NCBI RefSeq assembly: GCF_030010555.1
Contig: NZ_JASCQP010000044.1
Coordinates: 1-49,751, forward strand
Reading direction: 5' to 3'
Source: Halomonas rhizosphaerae
GTDB lineage: Bacteria > Pseudomonadota > Gammaproteobacteria > Pseudomonadales > Halomonadaceae
DNA length: 49,751 nucleotides
The notes below the pieces were generated by a model. That model was not told where the DNA came from and made no database searches. It was given only the letters and a program-made list of their open reading frames with translations. The position numbers and the translations under genes were made by a program. This document shows, piece after piece, positions 19,614 to 28,023 of the stretch. How positions within the stretch are numbered: position 1 is the stretch's first letter; each line of letters begins with the position of its first letter.

Positions 19614-20438
19614 TCAGCGCTGGCGGCTCGGGACACTGATGCGCCTGCCGCTCCCGAGGTCCAGGGCGGTCAAGCGGCTGCCCCAGACGCAGCCGGTGTC
19701 CAGCGCCTCGGCGCGTACCCGGCTCGCCGGCGTCTCGCCCTGCAGCGCCGCCCAGTGGCCGAACAGCAGCCAGGGGTCGTCGTCGCGAGGAAACTGGAAC
19801 CAGGGGGCAAAGCCGGGCGGTGCACTGTCGAGGCCCTCCTTGGCGGCGAAGTCGAGACAGCCGGCGGCATCGATGAAGCGCATGCGGGTGAAGACGTTGA
19901 TGATCATCCGCAGGCGGTCGATGCCGTCGAGGTCATCGCGCCAGCAGGCCGGGGCGTTGCCGTACATCCGCTCGAGAAAGGCGCCGGCCCGCTCGCCCGT
20001 GAGGCGCGACCCCGCCTCGCTGGCCAGCCCTGCGGCCTGCTCCACCGACCACTGCGGCAGCAGGCCGGCGTGGGTCATGACGGTATCGCCCTGCTCCCCG
20101 GCGCACCGGCGCACCAGCAACGGGCGCGACTGCAGCCAGTCGAGCAGGCGCTCGCGGTCCGGGGCGGCCAGGATGGTCGAGAGCGTGTCCTTGCGGTTCT
20201 CGCGGGCGCCTCCGCGGGCCACCGCCAGCAGGTGCAGGTCGTGGTTGCCGAGCACGGTGGTGGCGGACTCGCCCAGCGCCATCACCTCGCGCAGGCAGGC
20301 AAGCGACTCGGGGCCGCGGTTGACCAAGTCGCCGGCCAGCCACAGATGGTCGCGACGCGGGTCGAAATCGAGTTGTTCGAGCAGGGCGACGAACTCGTCG
20401 TGACAGCCCTGCAGATCGCCGATGGCATAGGTGGTCAT
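19614..20438 (-). CDS. apaH: Symmetrical bis(5'-nucleosyl)-tetraphosphatase
   Basis: 274-residue calcineurin-type metallophosphoesterase that splits Ap4A (and Np4-capped RNA ends) into two nucleoside diphosphates. Metal-binding motifs are all in place: GDLQGCHDE at 7-15, GDLVNRGP at 36-43, GNHDLHL at 64-70, and the C-terminal LFGHWAAL. Length matches E. coli ApaH. It follows apaG by 43 bases in the conserved lptD-surA-pdxA-rsmA-apaG-apaH string. Confidence 0.97.
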   Translation of the reverse strand: MTTYAIGDLQGCHDEFVALLEQLDFDPRRDHLWLAGDLVNRGPESLACLREVMALGESATTVLGNHDLHLLAVARGGARENRKDTLSTILAAPDRERLLDWLQSRPLLVRRCAGEQGDTVMTHAGLLPQWSVEQAAGLASEAGSRLTGERAGAFLERMYGNAPACWRDDLDGIDRLRMIINVFTRMRFIDAAGCLDFAAKEGLDSAPPGFAPWFQFPRDDDPWLLFGHWAALQGETPASRVRAEALDTGCVWGSRLTALDLGSGRRISVPSRQR

Positions 20439-20481
20439 CGCGGCCCCCCGGGGTCAGTGAGATAGGGTCGGATCGGTGGAG

Positions 20482-20880
20482 TCAGTGCACCTGGTTGGGC
20501 CCGGCCAGCCGGAAGGGGGCAACGGCCACCTCGAAGGGACGCTGGCTGGCGGTGTCGACGCAGGTATAGGTGCCCTCCATCACCCCCACCGGGCCGTCGA
20601 GAATCGCCCGGCTGGTGTAGCGAAAGGTCTGGCCGGGTCCGATCATCGGTTGCTGGCCCACCACCCCCTTGCCACGCACCTCCTGCACCTTGCCGCTGCC
20701 CTGGGTGATCTTCCAGTAGCGGGCGAGCAGCTGAACGCTGTGCCGGGAGGTGTTGTGCACCGTGACGGTATAGCTGAAGACGAAGCGCTGCTCGTCGGGC
20801 GCGGACTCCTCGATGCGGAAATCCGGCGCCACGTCGACGCGGATGGCATGGTCGAGCCCTTCCGGGATGGTCAGGGTCAT
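20482..20880 (-). CDS. apaG: ApaG domain protein
   Basis: 132-residue ApaG, a fibronectin-like beta-sandwich protein of unknown biochemical role (formerly CorD). The signature glycine loop (RYWKITQGSGKVQEVRGKGVVG region) and GPGQTFRYTS are clear, with the PFRLAGPNQVH end. Its start overlaps the rsmA stop by 4 bases, implying translational coupling with the rRNA methyltransferase. Confidence 0.95.
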   Translation of the reverse strand: MTLTIPEGLDHAIRVDVAPDFRIEESAPDEQRFVFSYTVTVHNTSRHSVQLLARYWKITQGSGKVQEVRGKGVVGQQPMIGPGQTFRYTSRAILDGPVGVMEGTYTCVDTASQRPFEVAVAPFRLAGPNQVH

Positions 20881-21692
20881 GAGGCGTCTCCTTCGGCCGC
20901 GGCCAGATGGTTGGCGATACGCACGAACTCCTCGACGCTGAGCGTCTGGGGGCGCCGCCCCGGATCGATCTCCAGCGCCTCGAGGGTCGCGGCGTCGATG
21001 CGCCCCTTGAGATTGTTGCGCAGGGTCTTGCGCCGCTGGCCGAAGGCCTCGCGCACCAGGGTGAAGAGCAGTCCCTCGTCACGGGCCGGATGCGGGAGGG
21101 CGCGGTGGGGGGTGAGGCGCACGATGGCCGACTCCACCCTGGGGCGCGGCACGAAGGCCTCCGGCGGCACCGTGAACAGCGCGTCGACCCGGCAGTGGTA
21201 CTGGGCCATCACCGAGAGGCGCCCCCAGTCGGGGCCGCCCGGGACAGCGGCCAGGCGCTCCACCACCTCCTTCTGCAGCATGAAGTGCATGTCGGCCACG
21301 GCATCGCCGGCTTCCAGCAGGTGTACGATCAGCGGCGTGGAGATATTGTAGGGCAGGTTGCCCACCACCCGCAGCGCCGCCCCGTCGCCCCTCAGGGCCC
21401 GGAAGTCCACCTTCAGGGCGTCGCCCTCGTGGATGACGAAGCCGGGCTTGTCGAAGAACTGCACGCGCAGGCCGGGAATCAGGTCCCGGTCGAGCTCGAT
21501 CACCTCGAGATGGCCACCGGCCGCCTCGAGCAGCGGTTCGGTCAGCGCCCCCTGGCCGGGGCCAATCTCCACCAGCCGGTCGCCGGGGCGGGGCCCGATG
21601 GCCCGCACGATGCGCGAGATGACGCCGGGGTCGCGCAGGAAGTTCTGGCCGAAGCGCTTGCGGGCCCGGTGAACCGGGGAGCGGGATGCCAT
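20877..21692 (-). CDS. rsmA: 16S rRNA (adenine1518-N6/adenine1519-N6)-dimethyltransferase
   Basis: 271-residue KsgA/RsmA, which dimethylates two adenosines in the helix 45 loop of 16S rRNA late in 30S assembly. It starts with the RKRFGQNFLRD signature; the SAM-binding motif VEIGPGQG is at 41-48, the catalytic NLPYNIS motif at 112-118, and the C-terminal QRRKTLRNNL segment is conserved. It is downstream of pdxA but separated from it by a 248-bp gap that holds a dispersed repeat, whereas these two genes usually nearly touch in related bacteria. Confidence 0.98.
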   Translation of the reverse strand: MASRSPVHRARKRFGQNFLRDPGVISRIVRAIGPRPGDRLVEIGPGQGALTEPLLEAAGGHLEVIELDRDLIPGLRVQFFDKPGFVIHEGDALKVDFRALRGDGAALRVVGNLPYNISTPLIVHLLEAGDAVADMHFMLQKEVVERLAAVPGGPDWGRLSVMAQYHCRVDALFTVPPEAFVPRPRVESAIVRLTPHRALPHPARDEGLLFTLVREAFGQRRKTLRNNLKGRIDAATLEALEIDPGRRPQTLSVEEFVRIANHLAAAEGDAS

Positions 21693-21742
21693 TCAGGGGT
21701 GTCCTTCTATCACTAGGGTCTTGAGCTATTTCCGTGCACGGA

Positions 21743-21933
21743 GCTTTTCCGGCGACAGGCTTACGAGCAGGCGCTGTGAATACATCCCTGTACGCTACCG
21801 ACGCCCTGCGGCGCTCTCGCGTCCCGCTCCGCTTGCAGGTCCGGTGCTGGCCATCCATGGCCAGCCCGTTCGGAGCAATGCTCCTCACCCCTGGCGTAGG
21901 ACCTGCTCTTCAGCCTGTCCCCGGCGCTCCTCC
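21743..21933 (-). repeat. Dispersed hairpin-rich repeat, copy 1 (between pdxA and rsmA)
   Basis: About 190 bp that matches 28024-28213 in reverse complement at roughly 80-85% identity by eye. Several hairpins are conserved: GCTGGCCA/TGGCCAGC with a 4-base loop; GGAGCA/TGCTCC; GCG-CTCT-CGC; and TACA-TCCC-TGTA, where the other copy has CCCC-TCCC-TGGG, so two of the pairs change together. Read in the direction of pdxA-rsmA transcription it has the same sense as copy 2 has in its own transcript. A short open frame (PNGLAMDGQHRTCKRSGTRE) runs through it but changes mostly at the amino-acid level, so I do not call a gene. Confidence 0.85.
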
Positions 21934-21940
21934 AGATCGG

Positions 21941-22984
21941 CTATACCCCGCGGCCGGCCATCTCGGCGGCCAGGGCCACCGCGACCCGCAGGCTGCCGAG
22001 ATCGGCGCGCCCCGTGCCGGCCAGGTCGAGGGCCGTGCCGTGGTCCACCGAGGTGCGCACCAGCGGCAACCCCAGGGTGATATTGGCGGCGCGGCCGAAG
22101 CCGGCATACTTCAAGACCGGCAGCCCCTGGTCATGGTACATGGCCAGCACCGCATCGACGCCCTCGAGGTGACGCGGGGTGAACAAGGTATCGGCGGGCA
22201 GGGGCCCGTCAAGGGCCAGCCCCTCGGCCCGCAGGCCCTCCAGGGCCGGAATGATCACGTCGAGCTCCTCGCGGCCCAGGTGGCCGCCCTCCCCGGCATG
22301 GGGATTGAGCCCGCAGACGGCGATGCGCGGCGCCGTGATGCCGAACCAGCGCTGCAGGTCGGCGTGGAGGATGCGCAGCAGGCGTTCGAGCCGGGGCGCG
22401 GTGATGGTGTCGGCCACCTCGCGTAGCGGCAGGTGCGTGGTGGCCAGTGCCACCCTCAGGGCCGCCTCGCCCCGCCAGCCCGCCTCGCGGGCATGCAGGG
22501 CGCTGTCGGTGGCGAGCATCATCACCACCTCCGCCACCCCGCAGGCATCGCGCAGGTACTCGGTGTGGCCGGTGAAGCCGGCATGGCCTGCATCCAGGAT
22601 CACGCCCTTGTGCAGCGGGGCCGTGACCATGCCGTCGGCCCGGCCGGACCGGCAGGCGTCGATCGCCACGTCCAGGGTCTCGAGGACATGGCCGGCATTG
22701 GCTGGGTCGAGACGGCCGGGGTGCGAGGGGGTTCGCAGCGCCACGGGCCACACCGGCAGCAGGCCGCGTCGCGCCACCGGCGGGGGCTCATCGGGCGCGA
22801 GCACCCGGATCTCCACCCGGCGGTCGAGCATTGCGGCACGCTCGGCCAGCAGGACCGGGTCGCCCACTGCCACCACCCGGGCGGCGGGCCCCCCGTCGGC
22901 GGCCAGCATCACCGCCAGTTCCGGCCCGATGCCCGCCGGCTCGCCGCAGGTCAGGGCCAGTACCGGTGCGTCGCGCGATACCAT
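21941..22984 (-). CDS. pdxA: 4-hydroxythreonine-4-phosphate dehydrogenase
   Basis: 347-residue NAD-dependent dehydrogenase of the DXP-dependent pyridoxal 5'-phosphate pathway, oxidising 4-phosphohydroxy-L-threonine. Motifs: TCGEPAGIGPE near the N-terminus, TAPLHKG, TGHTEYL, GLNPHAGEGG and the C-terminal MYHDQGLPVLKY, which together supply substrate and divalent-metal ligands (three histidines). ATG 22984 overlaps the surA stop by one base (TGATG). The frame is open for 19 more codons upstream inside surA, but the shorter start fits the family. Confidence 0.96.
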   Translation of the reverse strand: MVSRDAPVLALTCGEPAGIGPELAVMLAADGGPAARVVAVGDPVLLAERAAMLDRRVEIRVLAPDEPPPVARRGLLPVWPVALRTPSHPGRLDPANAGHVLETLDVAIDACRSGRADGMVTAPLHKGVILDAGHAGFTGHTEYLRDACGVAEVVMMLATDSALHAREAGWRGEAALRVALATTHLPLREVADTITAPRLERLLRILHADLQRWFGITAPRIAVCGLNPHAGEGGHLGREELDVIIPALEGLRAEGLALDGPLPADTLFTPRHLEGVDAVLAMYHDQGLPVLKYAGFGRAANITLGLPLVRTSVDHGTALDLAGTGRADLGSLRVAVALAAEMAGRGV

Positions 22985-23643
22985 CAACGCTCCGCGAGGC
23001 GGTTGTCGACGAAGGCGCGGCTGCGGATCTCCTGGACCCACTCCTCCATCTCGGCGTTGACCTTGCGCTGGAACAGCGCCTGGCGGGCCTGCTCGCGGCT
23101 GGCACCCTGCTGCTCCATGAAGCGGTCCACCTCCCGCTCGGAGATGTTGACGCGACTGGCCACCTGGCGTTGCTGCAGCTGGCGCATCATCAATTCGCGG
23201 CGGACCTGGTCACGGACCACGGAGAGCGAGAGGCCATCGGCCTCGAGGGCATCGGCGAACTGGTCCAGCGTCATGCCATTGTTCTCGGCGATGGTCCGCA
23301 CCTGGCCGTTGAGCTCGGTGTCGTCGACGCTAAGGTTGGCGTCACGGGCCATCTGCAGCTGGATCTCCTCGACGATCATGCGATCCAGGACCTGCTCGCG
23401 CAGGACCCCCTCGGGCGGCACCTCCTGCTGCTGGCCGGCGATCTGGCTGCGCGTCTGGGCGACGCGCTCCTCGAGTTCGCTCTGCATGATGGCGCCATCG
23501 TTGACCACCGCCACGATGCGATCCAGCGTCTGGCGACCCTGCGGCGGGGAATCCGGGGAACCGGCTTCCTGCGCCTGCCCTGCCAGGGGCAGGGAGGCAA
23601 GGCACAGGGCCAGCGCCAGGGTGGCGATACGTCGACTGCGCAT
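22984..23643 (-). CDS. surA: SurA-type periplasmic chaperone lacking both parvulin (PPIase) domains
   Basis: 219 residues from the ATG with a good ribosome site (AGAGGA), with a signal peptide ending around AGQAQ (residues 21-25). Residues about 38-180 align with the SurA N-terminal chaperone domain (TLDRIVAVVNDGAIMQSELEERV, positions 39-61). At about Gly180/Ala181 the chain passes directly into the SurA C-terminal helix (ALFQRKVNAEMEEWVQEIR, 189-207). The two parvulin domains, about 210 residues in E. coli SurA (428 residues), are absent; the frame is open throughout, so this is a clean in-frame loss, not a frameshift. Position between lptD and pdxA is the normal surA locus. Known work on E. 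coli shows that the N- plus C-terminal fragment keeps most chaperone activity. Confidence 0.88.
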   Translation of the reverse strand: MRSRRIATLALALCLASLPLAGQAQEAGSPDSPPQGRQTLDRIVAVVNDGAIMQSELEERVAQTRSQIAGQQQEVPPEGVLREQVLDRMIVEEIQLQMARDANLSVDDTELNGQVRTIAENNGMTLDQFADALEADGLSLSVVRDQVRRELMMRQLQQRQVASRVNISEREVDRFMEQQGASREQARQALFQRKVNAEMEEWVQEIRSRAFVDNRLAER

Positions 23644-23675
23644 GTCTCTCTTTCCTCTCGTCATTGTCAAATGTC

Positions 23676-26153
23676 TCAAGGCCGGCCGAGGGCGGTGGCC
23701 CGATAGCCCGGGATCGCCTCCTCGAAGTAGCTGTCGGCCTCGCCGCCGACGCCGCCCAGCCCCTTGAACACGAAGCGCAGGAAGACCCCCCGGTCGGTGA
23801 GGTCATCCTCGATGGTGTTCGCGGTGTCGTTGTCGTCGATCCACTCGCGCCAGACCAGCTGCAGACCATAGCAGCAGTCGTTCCACTGGACACCCGCCAG
23901 CTGCTCCAGGGCACGGTCGTTGGTGTTGTCGTAGAGCAACCGGCCGATCAGGTCCACGCGGCGGCTGGCCTTCCAGGCGAACGAGAGGTCGTACTCCTCG
24001 CGGTTGTAGTTGACCACGTCCTCGTCCTCCTGGGACGGGTCGAAGCCTTCGAGTTGCCAGCGATAGCCGAAGTTCACCACGTGGCCGGCATCGGCGCGAT
24101 ACTGCAGGGCCAGCGAGGTGCTCTCGGTCTGCTCGAGGTGGTCGTCATAGAGCCACTGCCAGCGCGAGCGCCAGTGGTCGGTGAGCTGCCAGTCGACCCG
24201 GGTGACCAGTGGCGAGCGGTCTCGCGTCGCCCGATAGTAGCGCTGGAAGTTCGACTCGGGCGGCAGGGTATCCGGATCCCCCGCCATGTCGATGGTGCGA
24301 TCCTCCAGGTAGTAGGCCTGCCCCACCCCCACCGAGAGCCGCTCGCGCCCGGTAGCATCGGCCAGCAGCCGCGACTCGAGCCCCAGGGAGACGCGATTGA
24401 GGTCGCCCACCCGGTCGCTCCCGGTGAAGCGGTAGGGCGACCAGAGCTGGTTCCAGGAGAAGGCCTGTTCGGCGGTGTCGAAGTTCGGGAACTCGGTCTG
24501 GTCGCGCGCCGGCACATAGGCGTAGTTGATGCGCGGCTCCAGGGTCTGGCGATAGCCGCGCCCGCCCAGGTCCAGTTCCCGCTCGAACACCAGGCCCCCG
24601 TCGATTGTGCCGACCGGCACGCTGCGGGTGAGGCCCTCGTCGCGCTCGGTCTCGCGCTCGCCGTAGTCGAGCTGGTAGGCGGTGGCGAGCCACTCGATGC
24701 GCGGTTCCAGGTGACCCCAGCTCTCGTCGAGCCGCCAGCCGGTGGCCGGCGAGAGGTGCAGCCGGGTACCGTTGGCCGCCTCGGCGATGGGGATCCTCAG
24801 GCGCCGGTCCCCGACTTCATAGATGCCCTGCTCATCGGCATTCACATCACGCCAGAAGTACGTCAGGTTGGAGCGCCACTGCTGGTAGAAGCCGCCGTCC
24901 TGGGACCAGCGGGCGTTGGCGGTCAGGCTGGGCAGCCGGTAGAAGGGCTTGTCGCGTTGGAGCAGCGGGTCGTCGAGCTTCTGGTAGCCCTGGGCCCTGG
25001 CCTGCAGCTGCCAGACGTCGCCACGGTGGTCGAGCCGGGCGAGCCGCGGCATGCTGCCGGTATCGCCATCGCCGAAGCCACGCCCGAAGTCGTCGAAGTA
25101 GCGCCCGTCGCTGGCCGCCCCATAGCGCAGCCGGTAGCGGGTGCGGGCATCGAAGCGGCCCGCATGGCGATAGTCGAGGTACCAGCGGGCATCGCCGTTC
25201 TCCAGCGTGGAAGCATCGGAGGCATCGTCTCCCGCGGCGCGGTCATCGGCGATGTAGGCGCCCTCGACCTGCCCCGCATCCTGCTCGAACAGGTAGCGGT
25301 ACTCGCCGCCCAGCAGAAGGCCGCGGTCGCTGATCCAGCGCGGCGTGATCGTGGCGTCATGGTTCGGGGCGATGTTCCAGTAGAAGGGCTGGGCATAGTC
25401 CAGCGAGTCGGTGGAGAGCCCGATCATCGGCCACAGGAAGCCGGTCTGGCGACGCTCGTCGAGGGGGAAGCGCACCCAGGGCCAGTAGAAGACCGGCACC
25501 TTGCCCATCTCCAGACGGGCATGGGTCGCGGTGCCGACGCCGCGCTCGCGGTCGAGCAGGATATCATTGCCCACCAGGCGCCAGAGGTCGCTGCCCGGCT
25601 CGCAGGTGGTGAAGCTTGCCTCGGTGAGGCGATAGCGGCCATCCTCGAGGCGCGCCAGGCGTACCGCATCGCCGCGCAGGCGCTGCTCATGCGCCACGTA
25701 GTGGGCCGTGTCGATGCTGGCGGCATCGCTGTTCAGCGACAGTTCGGCCGCGTCACCGCGCACCAGCAGGCCGCTGTCGCGCAGCGCCAGGGGCCCCTCG
25801 GCATAGGCGGTCTCGCGACTGCCGGGCACGCGCACCCTTGGCGCCTCGAGCTGGGCATTGCCGCGGCGCAGCAGCACCTCGCCACCGAGGCGCGTCTCGC
25901 CATCCTCCCCGTAGTCGGCGCTGTCGGACTCGCTGGCGACCTTCTCGCCGGGTGGCGGCGGCAGCCGGTAGTCCGGCATCACGTAGCGGCCGCGACACAG
26001 CGCGTCGGCGGGGCGCGCCTCGCCCCAGGGCTGCCAGTCCAGCTGGTCGGCCGGCAGCGGCTCGGGCGGCGCCGCCCCGAGGGGGCCGCTCGCCAGGCCG
26101 GTACAGACCAGGCCTGCCAGGGCCGTCCATGTCCACGAGAGTCGCTTGCCCAT
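23676..26153 (-). CDS. lptD: LPS-assembly protein LptD
   Basis: 825-residue outer-membrane translocon that with LptE inserts lipopolysaccharide into the outer leaflet. Signal peptide about 1-27 (ends near GPLGA). The OstA/LptA-like periplasmic jellyroll covers about 85-230. A C-terminal beta-barrel of alternating short strands rich in Trp/Tyr/Arg fills the rest. The four disulfide-forming cysteines are at the expected places: Cys53, Cys184, and the adjacent pair in WNDCCYGLQL near the C-terminus. It is the first gene of lptD-surA-pdxA, and surA, needed to fold it, follows immediately. A TATAAT -10 sequence lies just upstream. Confidence 0.97.
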   Translation of the reverse strand: MGKRLSWTWTALAGLVCTGLASGPLGAAPPEPLPADQLDWQPWGEARPADALCRGRYVMPDYRLPPPPGEKVASESDSADYGEDGETRLGGEVLLRRGNAQLEAPRVRVPGSRETAYAEGPLALRDSGLLVRGDAAELSLNSDAASIDTAHYVAHEQRLRGDAVRLARLEDGRYRLTEASFTTCEPGSDLWRLVGNDILLDRERGVGTATHARLEMGKVPVFYWPWVRFPLDERRQTGFLWPMIGLSTDSLDYAQPFYWNIAPNHDATITPRWISDRGLLLGGEYRYLFEQDAGQVEGAYIADDRAAGDDASDASTLENGDARWYLDYRHAGRFDARTRYRLRYGAASDGRYFDDFGRGFGDGDTGSMPRLARLDHRGDVWQLQARAQGYQKLDDPLLQRDKPFYRLPSLTANARWSQDGGFYQQWRSNLTYFWRDVNADEQGIYEVGDRRLRIPIAEAANGTRLHLSPATGWRLDESWGHLEPRIEWLATAYQLDYGERETERDEGLTRSVPVGTIDGGLVFERELDLGGRGYRQTLEPRINYAYVPARDQTEFPNFDTAEQAFSWNQLWSPYRFTGSDRVGDLNRVSLGLESRLLADATGRERLSVGVGQAYYLEDRTIDMAGDPDTLPPESNFQRYYRATRDRSPLVTRVDWQLTDHWRSRWQWLYDDHLEQTESTSLALQYRADAGHVVNFGYRWQLEGFDPSQEDEDVVNYNREEYDLSFAWKASRRVDLIGRLLYDNTNDRALEQLAGVQWNDCCYGLQLVWREWIDDNDTANTIEDDLTDRGVFLRFVFKGLGGVGGEADSYFEEAIPGYRATALGRP

Positions 26154-26185
26154 GCTCCACGATGTCCTTGGCGGGGTGAATCGGT

Positions 26186-26191
26186 ATTATA
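26186..26191 (-). promoter_or_regulatory. -10 element of the lptD promoter
   Basis: Perfect TATAAT on the minus strand, 33 bases upstream of the lptD start codon, within the 166-bp divergent lptD/amgK gap. At the 17-base spacing the -35 region reads CAGGAC, a poor match, so an activator or an alternative sigma factor (lptD-surA is a sigma-E target in E. coli) may help. Confidence 0.45.
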
Positions 26192-26319
26192 CAGGCCGCA
26201 TCCGGCCTGTCCTGCCGGCATGGGCCCCTGCCATCGCCGACGAAGTCGGGAACTCAGCATGCGGGGCCTCCAGGGGGCCGTCAACCGCACCCGCCTCTCA
26301 CACAAGGAGCCAGACGACG

Positions 26320-27345
26320 ATGCCAGAGGCCACCGACACCACGCGACCGGAACGGCTGCGCCAGTGGGCTGCCCGCCGGCACGCGCTGCCGGCGTCCGCC
26401 ATCGCGGTGCGACTCGCTGCCGGCGACGCCAGCTTCCGGCGCTACTTCCGCCTGCAACTGCCCGACGGCACCACCCGCATGCTGATGGATGCCCCGCCCG
26501 ACCGGGAGGACAGCCGTCCCTTCGTGGCCATCGCCGAGCATTGGCGCTCGGCCGGCCTGCCCGTGCCCGCCGTGCATGGCGTCGACCTGGCACAGGGCTT
26601 CATCGAGCTCGACGACCTGGGCGACACCCCGCTGCAGGAGTGCTTCCAGGGCGATGATGCCCCCGCGACCCTGGCCTGGCACGAACGCGCCCTCGAGCTG
26701 ATCCACGCGCTGCAGAATCGCGCCCCCGTCGAGGGGCTGCCCGCCTATGACGCCGCCCTGCTCGGCCGCGAGCTCGACCTCTTCCCCGACTGGTGCCTCG
26801 GGGAGTGGCTGGACATGGCCGCCCCGCCGGGCTGGGCGGCACTGCGCGAGGTCCTGATCGCCGAGGCCCTGGCCCAGCCGGTGGTTGCGGTGCATCGCGA
26901 CTTCGACGCCATGAACCTGATGGTGCAGGACGAGGCCCTGCACCTGATCGACTTCCAGGATGCCGTGGCCGGACCGCTCAGCTACGACCTGATCTCGCTG
27001 CTGCGCGGTCGTTACTGCCGATTCCCCCCGGCCCGATTCGCCGCCTGGGTGGAGGCCTTCCGAGTGCGCGCCGTCGCCGACGGCAGGCTCCTCGGCGATG
27101 TCGACGCCGCGACCTTCCATCGCCAGGCACAGGCCATGGCCGCCCAGCGCGCGCTCAAGGTGCTCGGCATCTTCTGCCGGCTGACCCTCCGCGACGCCCG
27201 CGAGGGTTACCTCGAGCGGCTGCCGCACTTCCTCGGCCATCTGGAGGACAGCCTCGCCGACCTGCCCGGTCACGCGGGCCTGAAGACCTGGCTCGTCGAC
27301 ACCTTCCGCCCGGCACTGGCGGCGCGCCTGGAGGCCGGCGCATGA
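26320..27345 (+). CDS. amgK: N-acetylmuramate/N-acetylglucosamine kinase AmgK
   Basis: 341-residue aminoglycoside-phosphotransferase-fold kinase. Catalytic loop [11 protein letters not shown] (H-x-D-x4-N) and the Mg-binding [10 protein letters not shown] segment are clear, and the N-terminal ATP-binding lobe includes [12 protein letters not shown]. In Pseudomonas AmgK phosphorylates the anomeric carbon of MurNAc and GlcNAc in the cell-wall recycling route that bypasses de novo UDP-MurNAc synthesis. ATG 26320 has AAGGAG at 26304-26309. It overlaps murU by 4 bases and is divergent from lptD, the same neighbourhood described in Pseudomonas putida. Confidence 0.93.
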   Translation: MPEATDTTRPERLRQWAARRHALPASAIAVRLAAGDASFRRYFRLQLPDGTTRMLMDAPPDREDSRPFVAIAEHWRSAGLPVPAVHGVDLAQGFIELDDLGDTPLQECFQGDDAPATLAWHERALELIHALQNRAPVEGLPAYDAALLGRELDLFPDWCLGEWLDMAAPPGWAALREVLIAEALAQPVVAVHRDFDAMNLMVQDEALHLIDFQDAVAGPLSYDLISLLRGRYCRFPPARFAAWVEAFRVRAVADGRLLGDVDAATFHRQAQAMAAQRALKVLGIFCRLTLRDAREGYLERLPHFLGHLEDSLADLPGHAGLKTWLVDTFRPALAARLEAGA

Positions 27346-28016
27346 GGGCGATGATCCTGGCCGCAGGGCTCGGCACCCGCATGCGCCCGCTCACCGACCA
27401 CTGCCCCAAGCCGCTGCTCGAGGTGGGCGGCAAGCCGCTGATCGTCCACCACCTCGAACGCCTGCGGGCGAGCGGCATCAGCGAGGTGGTCATCAACGTC
27501 AGCTACCGCGCCGAGCAGATCGTCGCGGCGCTGGGTGACGGCGCCGCCTTCGGGATGCACATCGCCTGGAGCCGGGAGGCGAGACCGCTGGAGACCGGTG
27601 GCGGCATCCGCCAGGCGCTGTCCCTGCTCGGCCAGTCCCCCTTCCTGCTGGTCAACGGCGACGTCTGGTGCGACCTGGAGCCGGCGGCACTGCCCGCGCT
27701 GGGCGACGACCTGGCCCGGCTGGTGCTGGTGGACAACCCCGACCACCATCCGCAGGGCGACTTCCACCTGGACGCCGGTGGCCGGGTGCACGCCGAGGGC
27801 GAGCCACGGCTGACCTTCGCCGGCATCAGCCTGCTCGACCCCGCGCTGGTGGCCCACGAGGCGCCCGGTGCCTTCGCCCTGGCGCCGCTGCTCAGGCGCG
27901 CCATGGCCGAGGGGCGCATCGGCGGCCATCACCACCGCGGCGCCTGGATCGATGTGGGCACGCCCGAGCGGCTGGCGGCACTAGAACAGTGGCTGCAGGC
28001 AAGGCACAAGCAGTGA
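27342..28016 (+). CDS. murU: N-acetylmuramate alpha-1-phosphate uridylyltransferase MurU
   Basis: 224-residue nucleotidyltransferase with the signature [15 protein letters not shown] at the N-terminus, the catalytic Lys in [12 protein letters not shown], and the metal-binding Asp in NGDVWCD. It would make UDP-MurNAc from MurNAc-1-phosphate supplied by AmgK, giving intrinsic tolerance to fosfomycin as shown in Pseudomonas. The start overlaps the amgK stop (ATGA), so the two are translationally coupled. From sequence alone a sugar-1-phosphate nucleotidyltransferase of other specificity is possible, but the amgK pairing makes MurU much the best call. Confidence 0.93.
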   Translation: MRAMILAAGLGTRMRPLTDHCPKPLLEVGGKPLIVHHLERLRASGISEVVINVSYRAEQIVAALGDGAAFGMHIAWSREARPLETGGGIRQALSLLGQSPFLLVNGDVWCDLEPAALPALGDDLARLVLVDNPDHHPQGDFHLDAGGRVHAEGEPRLTFAGISLLDPALVAHEAPGAFALAPLLRRAMAEGRIGGHHHRGAWIDVGTPERLAALEQWLQARHKQ

Positions 28017-28023
28017 ACCGAAG

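Noticed and set aside
23664..26657. 997-codon plus-strand frame over lptD and into amgK
   Set aside because: Shadow of lptD in the complementary strand; it runs into amgK in the wrong frame and lacks any recognisable domain.
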